Positions 29,417-40,900 of a stretch of DNA of 64,000 nt are shown here, one piece after another. Every line of letters starts with the position of its first letter. Position 1 is the stretch's first letter. Below the pieces are notes generated by a model. The model did not search any database and was not told the origin of the DNA. It saw only the letters and a program-made list of their open reading frames with translations. Source of the DNA: Variovorax sp. Sphag1AA (GTDB lineage: Bacteria > Pseudomonadota > Gammaproteobacteria > Burkholderiales > Burkholderiaceae_C); the NCBI RefSeq assembly GCF_014192575.1, contig NZ_JACHYC010000002.1, positions 992,001-1,056,000 on the forward strand, in the 5' to 3' direction. A program made the translations under genes and the position numbers.

Positions 29417-31414
29417 ATGGCAAGCAAGGAACCAGGCAGTTACGGCGAGGCGTCGATTCGCGTCCTCAAGGGCTTAGAGCCCGTCAAGCAGCGGCCGGGC
29501 ATGTACACCCGGACCGACAACCCGCTTCACATCATTCAGGAAGTGCTGGATAACGCCGCCGACGAGGCGCTCGCGGGGTACGGCAAGAAGATCAAGGTCG
29601 TCATCCACACCGATGGGTCGGTGAGCGTGGAAGACGACGGCCGCGGCATTCCGTTTGGCCTCCATCCGGAGGAAAAGGCGCCGGTCATCGAATTGGTCTA
29701 CACGCGGCTGCACGCGGGTGGCAAATTCGACAAGGGATCGGGCGGCGCGTACAGCTTCTCGGGCGGCCTGCATGGCGTGGGCGTCTCGGTGACCAATGCG
29801 CTGTCGAAGCGCCTCGAAGTCACTTCGTACCGCGAAGGCTCGGTCGCGCAGATCGCATTCGCAGCCGGCGACGTGGTCGACAAGCTCAAGGTGCGCCCGC
29901 AGGAAAGCGCGTCCGCATCCAACGGCGACGGCCCGCGCGACCGCCGGCAGGGCACCACGGTACGCGCCTGGCCTGACGCGAAGTATTTCGAGTCGCCGGC
30001 ACTGCCGATCCACGAACTCACGCACCTCCTGCGCAGCAAGGCGGTGCTGATGCCCGGCGTCTCGGTCACGCTCCTGGTCGAAAAGACCAAGGAAACCCAG
30101 ACCTGGCTCTACAAGGGCGGTCTGCGCGACTATTTGATGCAGACGCTCACCGGCGACCCGGTGATCCCGCTCTTCGACGGTTCGGGCCACGCCGACAAGA
30201 ACGCCGACAACTTCGCCGAAGGCGAGGGCGCCGATTGGTGTGTCGCCTTTACCGAAGACGGCCAGCCGGTGCGCGAGAGTTATGTCAACCTGATCCCGAC
30301 CAGCGCGGGCGGCACGCACGACAGCGGCTTGCGCGATGGTCTCTTCAATGCGGTCAAGAGCTTCATCGATCTGCATTCGCTGTTGCCCAAGGGCGTGAAG
30401 CTGCTGCCTGAAGACGTCTTCGCGCGCGCTTCGTACGTGCTGTCGGCCAAGGTGCTCGACCCGCAGTTCCAGGGCCAGATCAAGGAGCGGCTCAACTCAC
30501 GCGACGCGGTGCGGCTGGTTTCCAGCTTCGTGCGTCCGGCGATGGAGTTGTGGCTCAACCAGCATGTGGACTACGGCAAGAAGCTCGCCGAACTCGCGAT
30601 CAAGGCAGCGCAGACGCGCCAGCGCGCCGGCCAGAAGGTCGAGAAGCGCAAGGGCTCCGGCGTGGCCGTGCTGCCGGGCAAGCTCACCGATTGCGAAAGC
30701 CGCGATACGGCGCACAACGAGGTCTTCCTGGTCGAGGGCGATTCGGCCGGCGGCAGCGCCAAGATGGGCCGCGACAAGGAATGCCAGGCCATCCTGCCTT
30801 TGCGCGGCAAGGTGCTCAACACCTGGGAAGTCGAGCGCGACCGGCTTTTCGCGAACACCGAGATTCATGACATTTCGGTCGCGATCGGCGTCGATCCGCA
30901 CGGTCCGGACGACACGCCTGATCTCTCGGGCCTGCGCTACGGAAAGATATGCATCCTGAGCGATGCCGACGTGGACGGCTCGCACATCCAGGTGCTGCTG
31001 CTCACGCTATTCTTCCGCCACTTCCCGAAGCTCATCGAAGCTGGGAATGTGTATGTGGCGAGGCCGCCGCTTTTCCGCGTCGATGCGCCTGCGCGTGGCA
31101 AGAAGCCCGCGTCGAAGGTCTATGCGCTGGATGAAGGCGAACTTACGGCCATCCTCGACAAGCTGCGCAAGGACGGCGTGCGCGAGAACGCATGGAGCAT
31201 CAGCCGCTTCAAGGGCCTGGGCGAAATGAGTGCTGAGCAGTTGTGGGAAACCACGCTGAACCCGGACACCCGGCGCCTGCTGCAGGTGCGGCTCGGCCGT
31301 TTCGACGTGCAGGGCACGCAGGGCGAGATCACCAAGCTCATGGGCAAGGGCGAGGCAGCGGCGCGACGCGAGTTGATGGAACTGCGCGCCGACGACGTCG
31401 AGGTGGATATCTAG
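29417..31414 (+). CDS. parE: DNA topoisomerase IV subunit B
   Basis: This 665-residue ATPase subunit of topoisomerase IV unlinks daughter chromosomes together with ParC. It has the GHKL ATP-binding motifs NAADEAL, DDGRGIP and GLHGVGVSV. It also has the TOPRIM metal-binding [16 protein letters not shown] and DADVDGSHI, and the C-terminal [14 protein letters not shown]. Length suits the ParE group. Start ATG at 29417 has no visible Shine-Dalgarno. Confidence 0.97.
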   Translation: MASKEPGSYGEASIRVLKGLEPVKQRPGMYTRTDNPLHIIQEVLDNAADEALAGYGKKIKVVIHTDGSVSVEDDGRGIPFGLHPEEKAPVIELVYTRLHAGGKFDKGSGGAYSFSGGLHGVGVSVTNALSKRLEVTSYREGSVAQIAFAAGDVVDKLKVRPQESASASNGDGPRDRRQGTTVRAWPDAKYFESPALPIHELTHLLRSKAVLMPGVSVTLLVEKTKETQTWLYKGGLRDYLMQTLTGDPVIPLFDGSGHADKNADNFAEGEGADWCVAFTEDGQPVRESYVNLIPTSAGGTHDSGLRDGLFNAVKSFIDLHSLLPKGVKLLPEDVFARASYVLSAKVLDPQFQGQIKERLNSRDAVRLVSSFVRPAMELWLNQHVDYGKKLAELAIKAAQTRQRAGQKVEKRKGSGVAVLPGKLTDCESRDTAHNEVFLVEGDSAGGSAKMGRDKECQAILPLRGKVLNTWEVERDRLFANTEIHDISVAIGVDPHGPDDTPDLSGLRYGKICILSDADVDGSHIQVLLLTLFFRHFPKLIEAGNVYVARPPLFRVDAPARGKKPASKVYALDEGELTAILDKLRKDGVRENAWSISRFKGLGEMSAEQLWETTLNPDTRRLLQVRLGRFDVQGTQGEITKLMGKGEAAARRELMELRADDVEVDI

Positions 31415-31490
31415 TTCGGGGCGCGAGCGCCTTGAACAATTTGTGACCGTACGGCCCACGTACGTTTACGCGTCGCGGGCATAGTGCCGC

Positions 31491-32366
31491 ATGGCGAAAT
31501 CGATGAGGTTTTCCGGATGGATCGTTGCGTTGCTTTCAGCCGTCGTGCTGGCGGCTTCGCCGCAAGCCGCCCGGGCGACGGACATCTTCGGCTACGTCGA
31601 TGAGAAGGGCGTGGCGCATTTCGCGTCGGAAAAGGTCGACGAACGCTACCAATTGTTCTTCCGCGGCGGACAGAGCTTCGATACCGCGAGCGGCCTCGGG
31701 CGAGGAGGCGGCAGCCAGATGAACGGCAAGGTGCCACGCGCCTCGCAGGCGTTGGTCTCGATGTTCGAGGCGTCGCCGAGCTACAAGCCCGCGCAGGGCG
31801 CGATGCGCGAAGCCGCGCGCCGTCATTCGATCGACTACGAACTCCTGCAGGCTCTGATCGCGACCGAATCAGGCTTCGATGCGCAGGCCGTGTCCCCCAA
31901 GGGTGCGCTTGGCCTCATGCAGGTGATGCCTGCGACAGCGGAGCGCTATGGAGTGGCGGCCGACAAGCGCGCCTCCATCGAGAAAAAGCTCTTCGACCCG
32001 CGCGTCAATATCGCTACCGGCTCGCGCTACCTGCGCGATCTCATGGTGATGTTCCCCGGCGATCTCGAACTCGCCCTGGCTGCCTACAACGCCGGCGAAG
32101 GCGCGGTGCAGCGTGCAGGCAACAAGGTTCCCAACTACCGCGAGACGCAGAACTACGTCAGCACGGTGCTCCAGCTCTACGCCTATCTCAAGCCATCTGC
32201 GGCGATCGGGCGAGGCAAGGTGCCGACGCGCATCCGCATGGAAATGGGTGTGCCGGCGGGCGGTGCCCTCGGTCGTGGCAATATGCCGCCCGACGCGCGC
32301 AACCGTCCGGCCATTCCGGAATGGCCCGAGGGGTTGACAACCGCACCCAAAGAGCCAGCGCCGTGA
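31491..32366 (+). CDS. Lytic transglycosylase with N-terminal DUF4124-like region
   Basis: This 291-residue exported enzyme cleaves peptidoglycan glycan strands. A signal peptide (cleavage near AARA, about residue 28) is followed by a DUF4124-like strand pair ([14 protein letters not shown]). The SLT domain has the catalytic E126 in [21 protein letters not shown] and the [12 protein letters not shown] motif. A Pro/Arg-rich tail follows. It sits between parE and parC, 76 bases after parE and 73 before parC, probably on one transcript. Confidence 0.9.
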   Translation: MAKSMRFSGWIVALLSAVVLAASPQAARATDIFGYVDEKGVAHFASEKVDERYQLFFRGGQSFDTASGLGRGGGSQMNGKVPRASQALVSMFEASPSYKPAQGAMREAARRHSIDYELLQALIATESGFDAQAVSPKGALGLMQVMPATAERYGVAADKRASIEKKLFDPRVNIATGSRYLRDLMVMFPGDLELALAAYNAGEGAVQRAGNKVPNYRETQNYVSTVLQLYAYLKPSAAIGRGKVPTRIRMEMGVPAGGALGRGNMPPDARNRPAIPEWPEGLTTAPKEPAP

Positions 32367-32439
32367 CCCGGCAGATTTCCTGAAGGGGTGGTCTCGCCGA
32401 AGCGAGCCGACCCGATATCTTTTTCACCTTCTTGTTTCC

Positions 32440-34821
32440 ATGGACCAACCCACGCTCGATCTCCAGAGCCCCGAAGACGACGGCGCGCTGACGCTGGCCG
32501 ACTACGCGCAGACCGCGTACCTCGAATACGCGCTGAGCGTCGTCAAGGGCCGCGCCTTGCCCGATGTGAGCGACGGCCAGAAGCCGGTGCAGCGACGCAT
32601 CCTGTATTCGATGTCGCGCATGGGCCTGGGCTTCGGCGGCGCCAACGGCACCGTCGGCGCCAAGCCCGTGAAGAGCGCGCGCGTGGTCGGCGATGTGCTT
32701 GGCCGATTCCACCCGCACGGCGACCAGGCTGCGTACGACGCGCTGGTGCGTATGGCGCAGGATTTCTCGCAGCGCTATCCGCTGGTCGACGGCCAGGGCA
32801 ACTTCGGCAGTCGCGACGGCGATGGCGCCGCGGCGATGCGCTACACCGAAGCACGCCTGTCGCGCATCACCAGCCTGCTGCTCGACGAGATCGACGAAGG
32901 CACGGTCGACTTCATCCCGAACTACGACGGTTCGACCGATGAGCCGCGCCTGCTGCCGGCTCGCCTGCCTTTCACACTGCTCAATGGCGCGAGCGGCATC
33001 GCGGTCGGCCTCGCGACGGAGATCCCGAGCCACAACCTGCGCGAAGTGGCCGATGCCTGCGTGGCGCTGATCAAGTCCAACGGCAAGCTCAGCGACGAAG
33101 AGCTGTTCACGCTTGTGCCGGGCCCCGACTATCCGGGCGGCGCGCAGATCATCAGCAGTGCGGCCGACATCGGCGAGGCCTATCGCACCGGTCGCGGCTC
33201 GCTCAAGGTGCGTGCGCGCTGGAAGATCGAGGAACTCGCTCGCGGCCAGTGGCAAGTGGTGGTCAACGAGTTGCCGCCGGGCGTGAGTTCGCAGAAGGTG
33301 CTCGAAGAGATCGAGGAGCTCACCAACCCGAAGGTACGCACGGGCAAGAAGGCGCTGACCGCCGAGCAGACACAGCTCAAGGCCGCGGTGCTCGCAGTGC
33401 TCGATGGCGTGCGCGACGAGTCGAGCAAGGATGCGCCGGTGCGCCTCGTGTTCGAGCCGAAGACGTCGCGCATCAGCCAGGAGGAATTCATCGGGACGCT
33501 TCTGGCGCAGACCTCGCTGGAGACTTCGTCGTCGATCAACCTCACGATGGTCGGCATCGATGGCAAGCCCACGCAGAAGTCGCTCCGGCAGATCCTCAAC
33601 GAGTGGATCGCCTTCCGCGAGATCACCGTCGAGAAGCGCTCGCGGCATCGTCTCGGCAAGGTGCAGGACCGCATCCACATCCTCGAAGGGCGGCAGATCG
33701 TCCTGCTGAACATCGACGAGGTGATCGCGATCATCCGTGCATCGGACGAGCCCAAGGCCGCGCTGATCGCACGCTTCAACCTCAGCGACCGTCAGGCCGA
33801 GGACATCCTCGAAATCCGCTTGCGCCAGTTGGCACGCCTCGAGGCGATCAAGATCGAGCAGGAACTCAAGAGCCTGCGCGAAGAGCAGAAGAAGCTCGAA
33901 GACATCCTCGGCAGCCCGGCCGCACTGCGCCGCCTGCTGGTGAAGGAAATCGAAGCCGACGCCAAGAACTTCGAAGACCCGCGCCGCACGCTGATCCAGG
34001 CGGAGAAGCGCGCGGTCGCTGAAGTGCGCGTGGTCGACGAACCGGTGACGGTGATCGTGTCGCAGAAGGGCTGGGTCCGCACGCAGAAGGGCTGGGCCAG
34101 CGAGCGTGCGGCAGGGGCTGCGGCACCCGAGTACAGCTTCAAGTCCGGCGATGCGCTTTACGGCGCGTTCGAGTGCCGGTCGGTCGATACGCTGCTGGTC
34201 TTCGGCACCGCCAAGGACAAGAGCGTGCGCGTCTACAGCGTGCCGGTGGCATCGCTGCCGGGCGGCCGTGGCGACGGACAGCCGGTGACCACGCTGATCG
34301 ATCTCGAAAGTGGCACGCATGTGGCGCACTACTTTGCGGGCCCACTGGGTGCGAACCTGCTGCTGTCGAGCAGCGGGGGCTACGGCTTCATCGCGGCGGT
34401 GGAGAACATGATCTCGCGCCAGAAGGGCGGCAAGGCTTTCGTCGACGTGGGCGAGGGCGAACAGCTCTGCCAGCCCTCGCTGGTTGGCGGTGCAGGTGGC
34501 GCTGAGCCGCTGCCGGCGGCCACGCATGTGTGCTGCGCATCCACTGGCGGACGCATCCTGACCTTCGAGATCGGCGAACTCAAGGCGCTGCCGAAGGGCG
34601 GTCGCGGATTGACGCTGATCGATCTCGAAGCCAAGGACACGCTCGCAGGTGCGGCGGCGTACACGCGCAGCGTGAGCATTGCGGGTGTCGGCCGCGGCGG
34701 CAAGGATCGCGAAGAGACGCTGGAGATCCGCTCGCTCAACAATGCGCGCACCGCGCGTGCGCGCAAGGGCAAGGCGGCCGACCTCGGATTCAAGCCGGCA
34801 AGCGTCACGCGCGTGCAGTAA
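32440..34821 (+). CDS. parC: DNA topoisomerase IV subunit A
   Basis: This 793-residue DNA-breaking subunit of topoisomerase IV has the catalytic tyrosine Y135 in [11 protein letters not shown] and the family N-terminal [20 protein letters not shown]. The region that meets quinolone drugs reads [10 protein letters not shown], with Q96 and D100 where E. coli ParC has S80 and E84. The C-terminal beta-pinwheel region is present ([22 protein letters not shown]). No Shine-Dalgarno is clear before the ATG. Confidence 0.97.
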   Translation: MDQPTLDLQSPEDDGALTLADYAQTAYLEYALSVVKGRALPDVSDGQKPVQRRILYSMSRMGLGFGGANGTVGAKPVKSARVVGDVLGRFHPHGDQAAYDALVRMAQDFSQRYPLVDGQGNFGSRDGDGAAAMRYTEARLSRITSLLLDEIDEGTVDFIPNYDGSTDEPRLLPARLPFTLLNGASGIAVGLATEIPSHNLREVADACVALIKSNGKLSDEELFTLVPGPDYPGGAQIISSAADIGEAYRTGRGSLKVRARWKIEELARGQWQVVVNELPPGVSSQKVLEEIEELTNPKVRTGKKALTAEQTQLKAAVLAVLDGVRDESSKDAPVRLVFEPKTSRISQEEFIGTLLAQTSLETSSSINLTMVGIDGKPTQKSLRQILNEWIAFREITVEKRSRHRLGKVQDRIHILEGRQIVLLNIDEVIAIIRASDEPKAALIARFNLSDRQAEDILEIRLRQLARLEAIKIEQELKSLREEQKKLEDILGSPAALRRLLVKEIEADAKNFEDPRRTLIQAEKRAVAEVRVVDEPVTVIVSQKGWVRTQKGWASERAAGAAAPEYSFKSGDALYGAFECRSVDTLLVFGTAKDKSVRVYSVPVASLPGGRGDGQPVTTLIDLESGTHVAHYFAGPLGANLLLSSSGGYGFIAAVENMISRQKGGKAFVDVGEGEQLCQPSLVGGAGGAEPLPAATHVCCASTGGRILTFEIGELKALPKGGRGLTLIDLEAKDTLAGAAAYTRSVSIAGVGRGGKDREETLEIRSLNNARTARARKGKAADLGFKPASVTRVQ

Positions 34822-34844
34822 CGCGAACGGTCGGAGACACACGC

Positions 34845-35030
34845 ATGGAAATCGGCATCCTCGGCCTCGTCATCGCGATCGTGAGCGGGATCGCTAGCTT
34901 CGCGCTCGGTCGCTGGCTGTCCAGGCGGCGGCGCGAGAAGACGGCTCACAAGGCGCGCGCTGCGGAATACGCATCGCAGAGCCGCCAGGTGCGACGCGCG
35001 CGCGAGCGTCAGCAGCAGCGGCGGGGCTGA
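34845..35030 (+). CDS. Small basic membrane protein of unknown function
   Basis: This is a 61-residue protein with one N-terminal span (IGILGLVIAIVSGIASFALG) followed by a strongly basic tail (RWLSRRRREKTAHKARA). It lies 23 bases after parC, with GGTCGGAGACACACGC before the ATG. It is anchored in the inner membrane with the tail inside by the positive-inside rule. No family was recognised. Confidence 0.6.
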   Translation: MEIGILGLVIAIVSGIASFALGRWLSRRRREKTAHKARAAEYASQSRQVRRARERQQQRRG

Positions 35031-35036
35031 GCTTCA

Positions 35037-36650
35037 TCATTCGGTGAAAGAGCGCACCTTCAGCGGCAAGGCCGGCGGCTCCCAGCGGTAGTCCGGGGCC
35101 AGGACGTTGCGCCCCGGCTGCTGGCCGTCCCATCGGATGTTCAGCAGGTCGGCCACCGTCCAGCCGACCCAGTCGGCGCGGAAGGGTCGCTGCATGATCT
35201 CTTTCGCCATCGGCAGCGGCTGATCGTTGCGCCACACCACGGCGGGAATGCGGTAGCCCGATTCGGTGCTGGGGCTGTGGCCTGCACGATCGGTGCCATG
35301 GCCCACTTCCTGGCCATGATCGGACAGGTACATCCACGCCCGATTCGCGCCGCTGTTGCCAACGGTGCGCGTGAGCTGCAATGTCTCCGACACAACGAAG
35401 TCGTGATACAGCAGCGCGGCGTCGTATTCATGCCTGAACCGCCGCACCCACGCGGAGCGCCCTTCTTCGATCAGTCCGGCTTCCACCGCGTCGACCTGAT
35501 CGTCGAAGGGGTTGTGGCCCGTCGGAAAGCGCAGGCTGTAGTGCGGATGCGCACCCAGCAGATGCACCACGATGAATTTGCGCTCGGCGGGATCTTCCAA
35601 TGCCTCCTGCACGCAGTCGAGCAGTTCGCCGTCGAGCGATGCGCTCGCGCGACCGGGCGTGCGGTTGACGAAGTCGACCACGTCGGCGAGTCGCGCGTGC
35701 TGCTGCTCGATCGCGATGTCGTCGTGGTTGCTCATCCACCAGACTTTGTAGCCGGCGGCGCGTGCCAAGGCGAGCAGATGCTGTGTGTCTGCACTTTCGG
35801 GGCGGCCGAACCCGAACATGTTGCGCAGTGCGGGCAGGGTGCTCGCATCCGCCGACCACGCATTGCGTAGCACCAGCATCCGGTCTCCCTGTTGTGCTTG
35901 ATGGGCGACGAGCCGTGGCGTGGTCGCGCGGCGATAGCCGTACAGGGCCATGTTGTCGCGGTTGATGCTGTCGGTGATGACAAGTACGACGGTGGACGGG
36001 CCATCGCGCGTGATCGACGGAGCAGCGACCCGAGCGCGTGCAAGCGCCGCTTGTCGCTCGCGCTCTTCGTCGGCCCAGCTTGCACGCAGGGTCTGGATCG
36101 ATTGCGCCCAGTTCGTCCAGAACGCCAGTGGGTGCAGGCGCCGCCAGGGCTTGCTCGCGTAGGCCGCGGCGCAGACCAGCAGCGTCAGCGTCAACAGGAC
36201 GATCGCGCCGCGCGATGGACGTTGCGGCTCGCGTCGCCCGTGACGCGCAAGGCGCCAGACACACGCCCCACCGACGATCGACGCGGCGCACCACAGTGCC
36301 ACGGTGCGCCAGTGCATCGACAGGTATTCGCTCGTTTCCCGCACATTGGAGTTGGCCACTGCACCCAGCACCAGCGCGCCATCGGGCGCGGCCTGATAGG
36401 CGTCCAGCAGGTAGGCGCGTGCCGCACCATCAAGTGCGAAGACCATCACCCACAACCACACGGCGATGCGACGGAGCCCACGCACGGCTGGGTTGCGCAA
36501 TGGCCAGGCGAGCCACGCGAGAAGCGGCAGAAGCAACGCCAGCAGCTGCAGCACCCGCCGGCCGTCGTGCCCCAGCACGATGAACAGGCCGGCAATCCCC
36601 GTCATCGCGGCGACGGCCCGCCAGGGTTTTTCGGTCGGTCGGTTCGGCAT
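35037..36650 (-). CDS. Phosphoethanolamine transferase-like membrane sulfatase (EptA/CptA type)
   Basis: This 537-residue protein has about five N-terminal membrane spans and a periplasmic alkaline-phosphatase-fold domain. The likely nucleophile is T271 in SADASTLPALRN, and SDHGQEVGH is the later metal-binding segment. The first metal ligand is normally Glu in a (V)IGES motif; here it reads VITDS with D227. It would transfer phosphoethanolamine to lipid A or core sugar. The start ATG at 36648-36650 precedes the first span. The Glu-to-Asp change makes the activity less certain. Confidence 0.8.
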   Translation of the reverse strand: MPNRPTEKPWRAVAAMTGIAGLFIVLGHDGRRVLQLLALLLPLLAWLAWPLRNPAVRGLRRIAVWLWVMVFALDGAARAYLLDAYQAAPDGALVLGAVANSNVRETSEYLSMHWRTVALWCAASIVGGACVWRLARHGRREPQRPSRGAIVLLTLTLLVCAAAYASKPWRRLHPLAFWTNWAQSIQTLRASWADEERERQAALARARVAAPSITRDGPSTVVLVITDSINRDNMALYGYRRATTPRLVAHQAQQGDRMLVLRNAWSADASTLPALRNMFGFGRPESADTQHLLALARAAGYKVWWMSNHDDIAIEQQHARLADVVDFVNRTPGRASASLDGELLDCVQEALEDPAERKFIVVHLLGAHPHYSLRFPTGHNPFDDQVDAVEAGLIEEGRSAWVRRFRHEYDAALLYHDFVVSETLQLTRTVGNSGANRAWMYLSDHGQEVGHGTDRAGHSPSTESGYRIPAVVWRNDQPLPMAKEIMQRPFRADWVGWTVADLLNIRWDGQQPGRNVLAPDYRWEPPALPLKVRSFTE

Positions 36651-36733
36651 GGCGTCAGGGCAGGCTTGAAGGAAGCCGGATTCTGAAGGTCCATCGCGCT
36701 GCGAGGCAGCGCATTCAGGGCGGCCGCGAAGGG

Positions 36734-37861
36734 CTATCGGAGCCCCGCCCACCAGCGCGCATTGGTGCGCTGTTGGCCCACCGTGAGCGGCTCGCCGATC
36801 ATCGGCGTTGCAAGCACGAGCTTCTTGCGCTCGGCCAGATCCGCGATTCGGTCGAGCGGGTCGTGCCAGGAGTGGAAGGCGAGGTCGAAGGTGCTGTTGT
36901 GGACCGAGAACAGCACCTTCGCGCGCAGATCCTCGAAGGCCTGCACGCTCTGCTCGGGCGTCATGTGCACGGAGGGCCAGTAGGCGTCGTACGCGCCGTT
37001 CTCGATCATCGCGAGGTCGATGCCGCCGAAGCGTTCGCCGATCTGCGCGAAGCCCTGGAAGTAGCCCGAATCCCCGCTGTAGAAGATCCTCTGGCTGCCG
37101 CTGTCGATCACCCACGACGCCCACAGCGTCTTGTCGCGGTCGTTGATCGTGCGTCCGGAGAAATGCTGGGCCGGCGCCGCGGAGAGTTTCACGCCGTCTT
37201 GTTCACCCGACTGCCACCAGTCGAGTTCGGTGACCCGATCGGGCGGCACGCCGAGTTCGACCAGCCGCGCCTTCACGCCCAATGGGACGAAATAGTGCTG
37301 CACGCGCTGCGCGAGATATTCGATCGTCGCGGCGTCGAGATGGTCGTAATGGTCGTGCGAGAGGATCAGGCCTTCGATCGGCGGCAGTTGTTCCAGAGTG
37401 ATCGGCGGCGGGTGGAAGCGCTTCGGCCCGACCCATTGGAAGGGCGAGACGCGCTCGCTGAACACAGGATCGATCAACCAGTACTTGCCACGCAGCTTGA
37501 GCAGGTGCGACGAGTGCCCGAGCCGGATCACATGGTTGGCCTGTGGGTCGAGCGCATCGAGCTGCTGCGACGTGAGTGGCCGGACGGGGATCGGGTCGAC
37601 CGGCACCGTGTCCTTCTTGCTTGCGAAGATGAAGCGAGTCCAGATGTTCCATGCGCCCTCGGAGGGGCGCGCATCCGGATTGGGCGCGTTGCGGAAGCCG
37701 CATCCCTTGAACTGTGGCGAGGCGGCATAGGGGGACTCGCACGTACCGTTGGTGTTGCTCGCGCAGCTTGCGAGAAGGCCGAAAGCGATCAAGGCCAAGC
37801 CGAAGCGAAGCACCCGCAGAAGCGGCCGGACGCACTGTTCAGTGGGTGTTGTGAGCGTCAT
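36734..37861 (-). CDS. Metallo-beta-lactamase-fold lipoprotein (NAPE-PLD/RomA-like)
   Basis: This is a 375-residue lipoprotein with signal peptide and lipobox LLASC near residue 33. The metal-binding SHDHYDHLD sits around 168-176, with FYSGDSGY and SVHNSTFDLAFHSW later. This is the N-acyl-phosphatidylethanolamine phospholipase D/RomA-like branch. It should lie in the outer-membrane periplasmic face, and may act on lipid. It is divergent from the membrane patatin, another lipid-acting protein, across 107 bases. Confidence 0.85.
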   Translation of the reverse strand: MTLTTPTEQCVRPLLRVLRFGLALIAFGLLASCASNTNGTCESPYAASPQFKGCGFRNAPNPDARPSEGAWNIWTRFIFASKKDTVPVDPIPVRPLTSQQLDALDPQANHVIRLGHSSHLLKLRGKYWLIDPVFSERVSPFQWVGPKRFHPPPITLEQLPPIEGLILSHDHYDHLDAATIEYLAQRVQHYFVPLGVKARLVELGVPPDRVTELDWWQSGEQDGVKLSAAPAQHFSGRTINDRDKTLWASWVIDSGSQRIFYSGDSGYFQGFAQIGERFGGIDLAMIENGAYDAYWPSVHMTPEQSVQAFEDLRAKVLFSVHNSTFDLAFHSWHDPLDRIADLAERKKLVLATPMIGEPLTVGQQRTNARWWAGLR

Positions 37862-37917
37862 GCGGTCGCGACTTTAACCAATCGCCCGCCCGAAGCCATA
37901 GACCTTTCGCTCCATTG

Positions 37918-37952
37918 CTGCGCCGCGCAAGGCATGAAATATTGCGGCGCAG
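37918..37952. promoter_or_regulatory. Inverted repeat in the leader of the patatin gene
   Basis: CTGCGCCGC and GCGGCGCAG are perfect 9-base arms 17 bases apart, ending 8 bases before the GGAG ribosome-binding site. It could be an operator or a leader hairpin that affects translation. Confidence 0.5.
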
Positions 37953-37968
37953 AACGACGAGGAGCGGC

Positions 37969-40900
37969 ATGGACGAAACCATCCAGCAGCTGGTAGGCGA
38001 GCGCCGCCGCGCGCTCCACGGCGTCGACGATGGTCATCGCCCATGGGGTCTCGCGCTGTCCGGCGGAGGCATCCGCAGTGCCACCTTCTGTCTCGGCCTG
38101 CTCAAGTCGCTGGCCGAGCGCCGGCAACTGCTGAAGTTCGACCTGATCTCGACCGTCTCGGGCGGGGGCTATATCGGCGCCACCATCGGTCGTCTGTGCA
38201 CCGACGCCAAATCGCCGGACGACGTGCGCGAAATCGAGCGCGCACTCGGCGACGTGGACCGTGCGCGCTTCGGCTGGTGGCTGCGCGCCAACGGCCGCTA
38301 TCTCATTCCGGGTGGCCTGCGCGACACGCTCTTCGCCGCGGCGCTCTACCTGCGCAATCTGCTGGGTACGCACATCGAACTCGCGATCGCAGCAAGCCTC
38401 ATCGGCATGGTGCTTGCCGCGACCAACCTGCTGTTGTGGGACGCAGTGTTCCGTGCGGTGGACCTCAACAGCGTGCCGCCCGACTCGGTCAGCAGCGTGA
38501 CCGACCTCGATGCGACGCAGTACGTGCGGCTGCTCGTGGAATGGGCGACGCAATGGCCGACCTTGTGGTTCACGCTGGTGGGGCCTTTCATCGCGTCGGT
38601 CGTGCTTGCGTGCGCCTACTGGTCGGTGCGCGACAAATACTCGCCGGCGTCGATCCTGCTGCAGATCGGCATGTGGCTCGCGCTCGGTATCGGAGCCGCC
38701 TTCATCGGCGGGCCGCTCGTGCAGCGGTACAGCGGGCCGTTGTGGATCACGCCGGCCTTCGTCGGCTTCGCGATGTGCTGGGTCGTTGCGCTGACCTGGG
38801 TGTTGTTCCACGGGCGCCGCAAATTGGCGGCCGCGATGCGCAACGAACTCACAGACCGCCTGGCCTCGGTCATCAACACCGCGCTTTTGATCTTGATGCT
38901 GGGCCTGCTGGATCGCAGTGCCTGGTGGCTCGCGGCCGAAGATTCGCAGCAGCGCGTGTCCTACGGCGCGGTGCTGTTGGTGTTGGCGGCCGTGCTGCGC
39001 GGCGTGCTGCCGATGCTGCTGTCGCACCGGCAGGAGATACCGGGCGTCGGCAAGTCGCTGATGCTCACGATCGCGAGCCTGCTCGGGCTGGTGCTGGCTT
39101 TCTGCCTTGCGGCCTGGTGGATCGGCGTGGTCTACACCGTGGCGCTGCTGCCGGTGTTCACGCCTGCAGGGCTCGACTTCACGCGGGGCTGGGCGTGGCT
39201 CGGAACCATCGCGGTGATCATCGGCAGCTACGCGTTCGTGACCGGCCGCAACTTCGGCTTCCTCAATGTCTCGTCGCTGCACATGTTCTACAAGGCGCGC
39301 ATCGTGCGCGGCTATCTCGGCGCAGCCAATGCGCGGCGGCTCGGTGCGAGCCCGGTGGACCAGGTCTCCGGCCTGGAGCCGCCCCAGGTGCCTGTTGGCG
39401 AGGTGGACCCGCACGACGACCTCTCGCAGTTGCGCTATTCGCCGCAAAGGCATGGCGGTCCGGTGCACCTTGTGAACATCTGCATCAATCAGACGCACAG
39501 CACCAAGGACAAGCTCTTCAACCGCGACCGCAAGAGCCAGCCGCTCACCGTGGGGCCGCTCGGCTGGATGCAGGCCGGAGGCGCGCAGTGGACGCAGGCG
39601 CATGGCGACGGCGCGCTCACGCTCGGCGCGTGGACCGCGATTTCAGGCGCGGCCTTCGCACCCGGGCTCGGTCGCTTGACGAAACGCGGGCTCGCGACAC
39701 TCTCGGTGTTCGCCGGATTGCGGCTCGGCTACTGGTGGAACAGCGCGGACGCCGGCATCGTGCAGCGCGGCGCAGTAGTGCACTCGAGTCCGCTGCTGAT
39801 GAAGACGCGCTTCCTGCTGCTTGAATGCTTCGGTGCGTTTCCCGGCAGCAGCTCCGCCAACTGGTACCTGAGCGACGGCGGGCATTTCGAGAACACCGCC
39901 GCGTATGCGCTGCTGCGGCAGGAGGCCGCGCTGATCGTGATGGCGGATTGCGGCGCCGATCCCGACTACCGCTTCTGCGATCTCGAAATCCTGATCCGTC
40001 GCGCGCGCATCGATCTCAATGCCGAGATCACCTTCATGAAGCCGAGGCCAGGTGCCGACTGGAAGCACCTGGAGGCCTTCGGGTCGCTCAACGACCTCGC
40101 ATCGCCCAGCAGCCAGGCCTGCCTCGCGCTAGCCCAGGTGCGCTATGCGAGCGGCGCCACCGGGCAGATCGTGCTGGTGAAGCCGAACGTCTCGGCCTCG
40201 CTGCCGGTGGACCTGGTGAACTTCAAGGCGGCCAATCCGCTGTTTCCTCAGCAGCCGACCACCGATCAGTTCTTCGACGAGGCCCAGTGGGAGAGCTATT
40301 TCCGCCTCGGCGCGGAAATCGGCAACCGTCTGGAGGACGAGATGCTCTCGCATGTCGCGACGGGCGCCGTGGGTCTTTTCGTGCCCGACGATGGTCAGCC
40401 GGACTCGACACCGCACGCGGGGAAGAGCGGCGACAAGGACAGCGCGACCGCCGCGGCAGTGGGCTCGATGAGCCGTTTGCAGGCGCGCGTGCTGAAGGCC
40501 GGCGCGGTGACCGCCTCGATCGGCATCGGCACTGCCGCGACCTTTGGCGTGGCCGCGTGGCAGGGCATCGACAGCTGGCGCGCGCAAAGGGCGGATCAGG
40601 AGAAGTCGGAAAACGGCGCCTTCAAGGATCTGACCGAACGCTGGGCCCACTTGCATAGCGGCAACGGCAGCGGCGATGCGCCCGCGCTGCTGGCTGCGGA
40701 GCTTCTTCGCACCGGCGACCTGCTGTGCCGCGAGGGCAGCGACAACTTCATGGCGAGGTTCCGCCTCTCGGTGCGCATCGTCGATGACGCGAAGCAGGCT
40801 TGCGGCAACGAGGTGGCGGGCCAGCGCTCTCCTGCGTGCTTGCGGCTGCTCGATCCGGGCAACGGTATCGATTGCCTGCAACCCGCGCAGGCACCGCCGT

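Noticed and set aside
32725..32742. ParC Q96/D100 as acquired drug resistance
   Set aside because: Several flanking positions also differ from E. coli in a way that fits lineage divergence; a single sequence cannot show selection.
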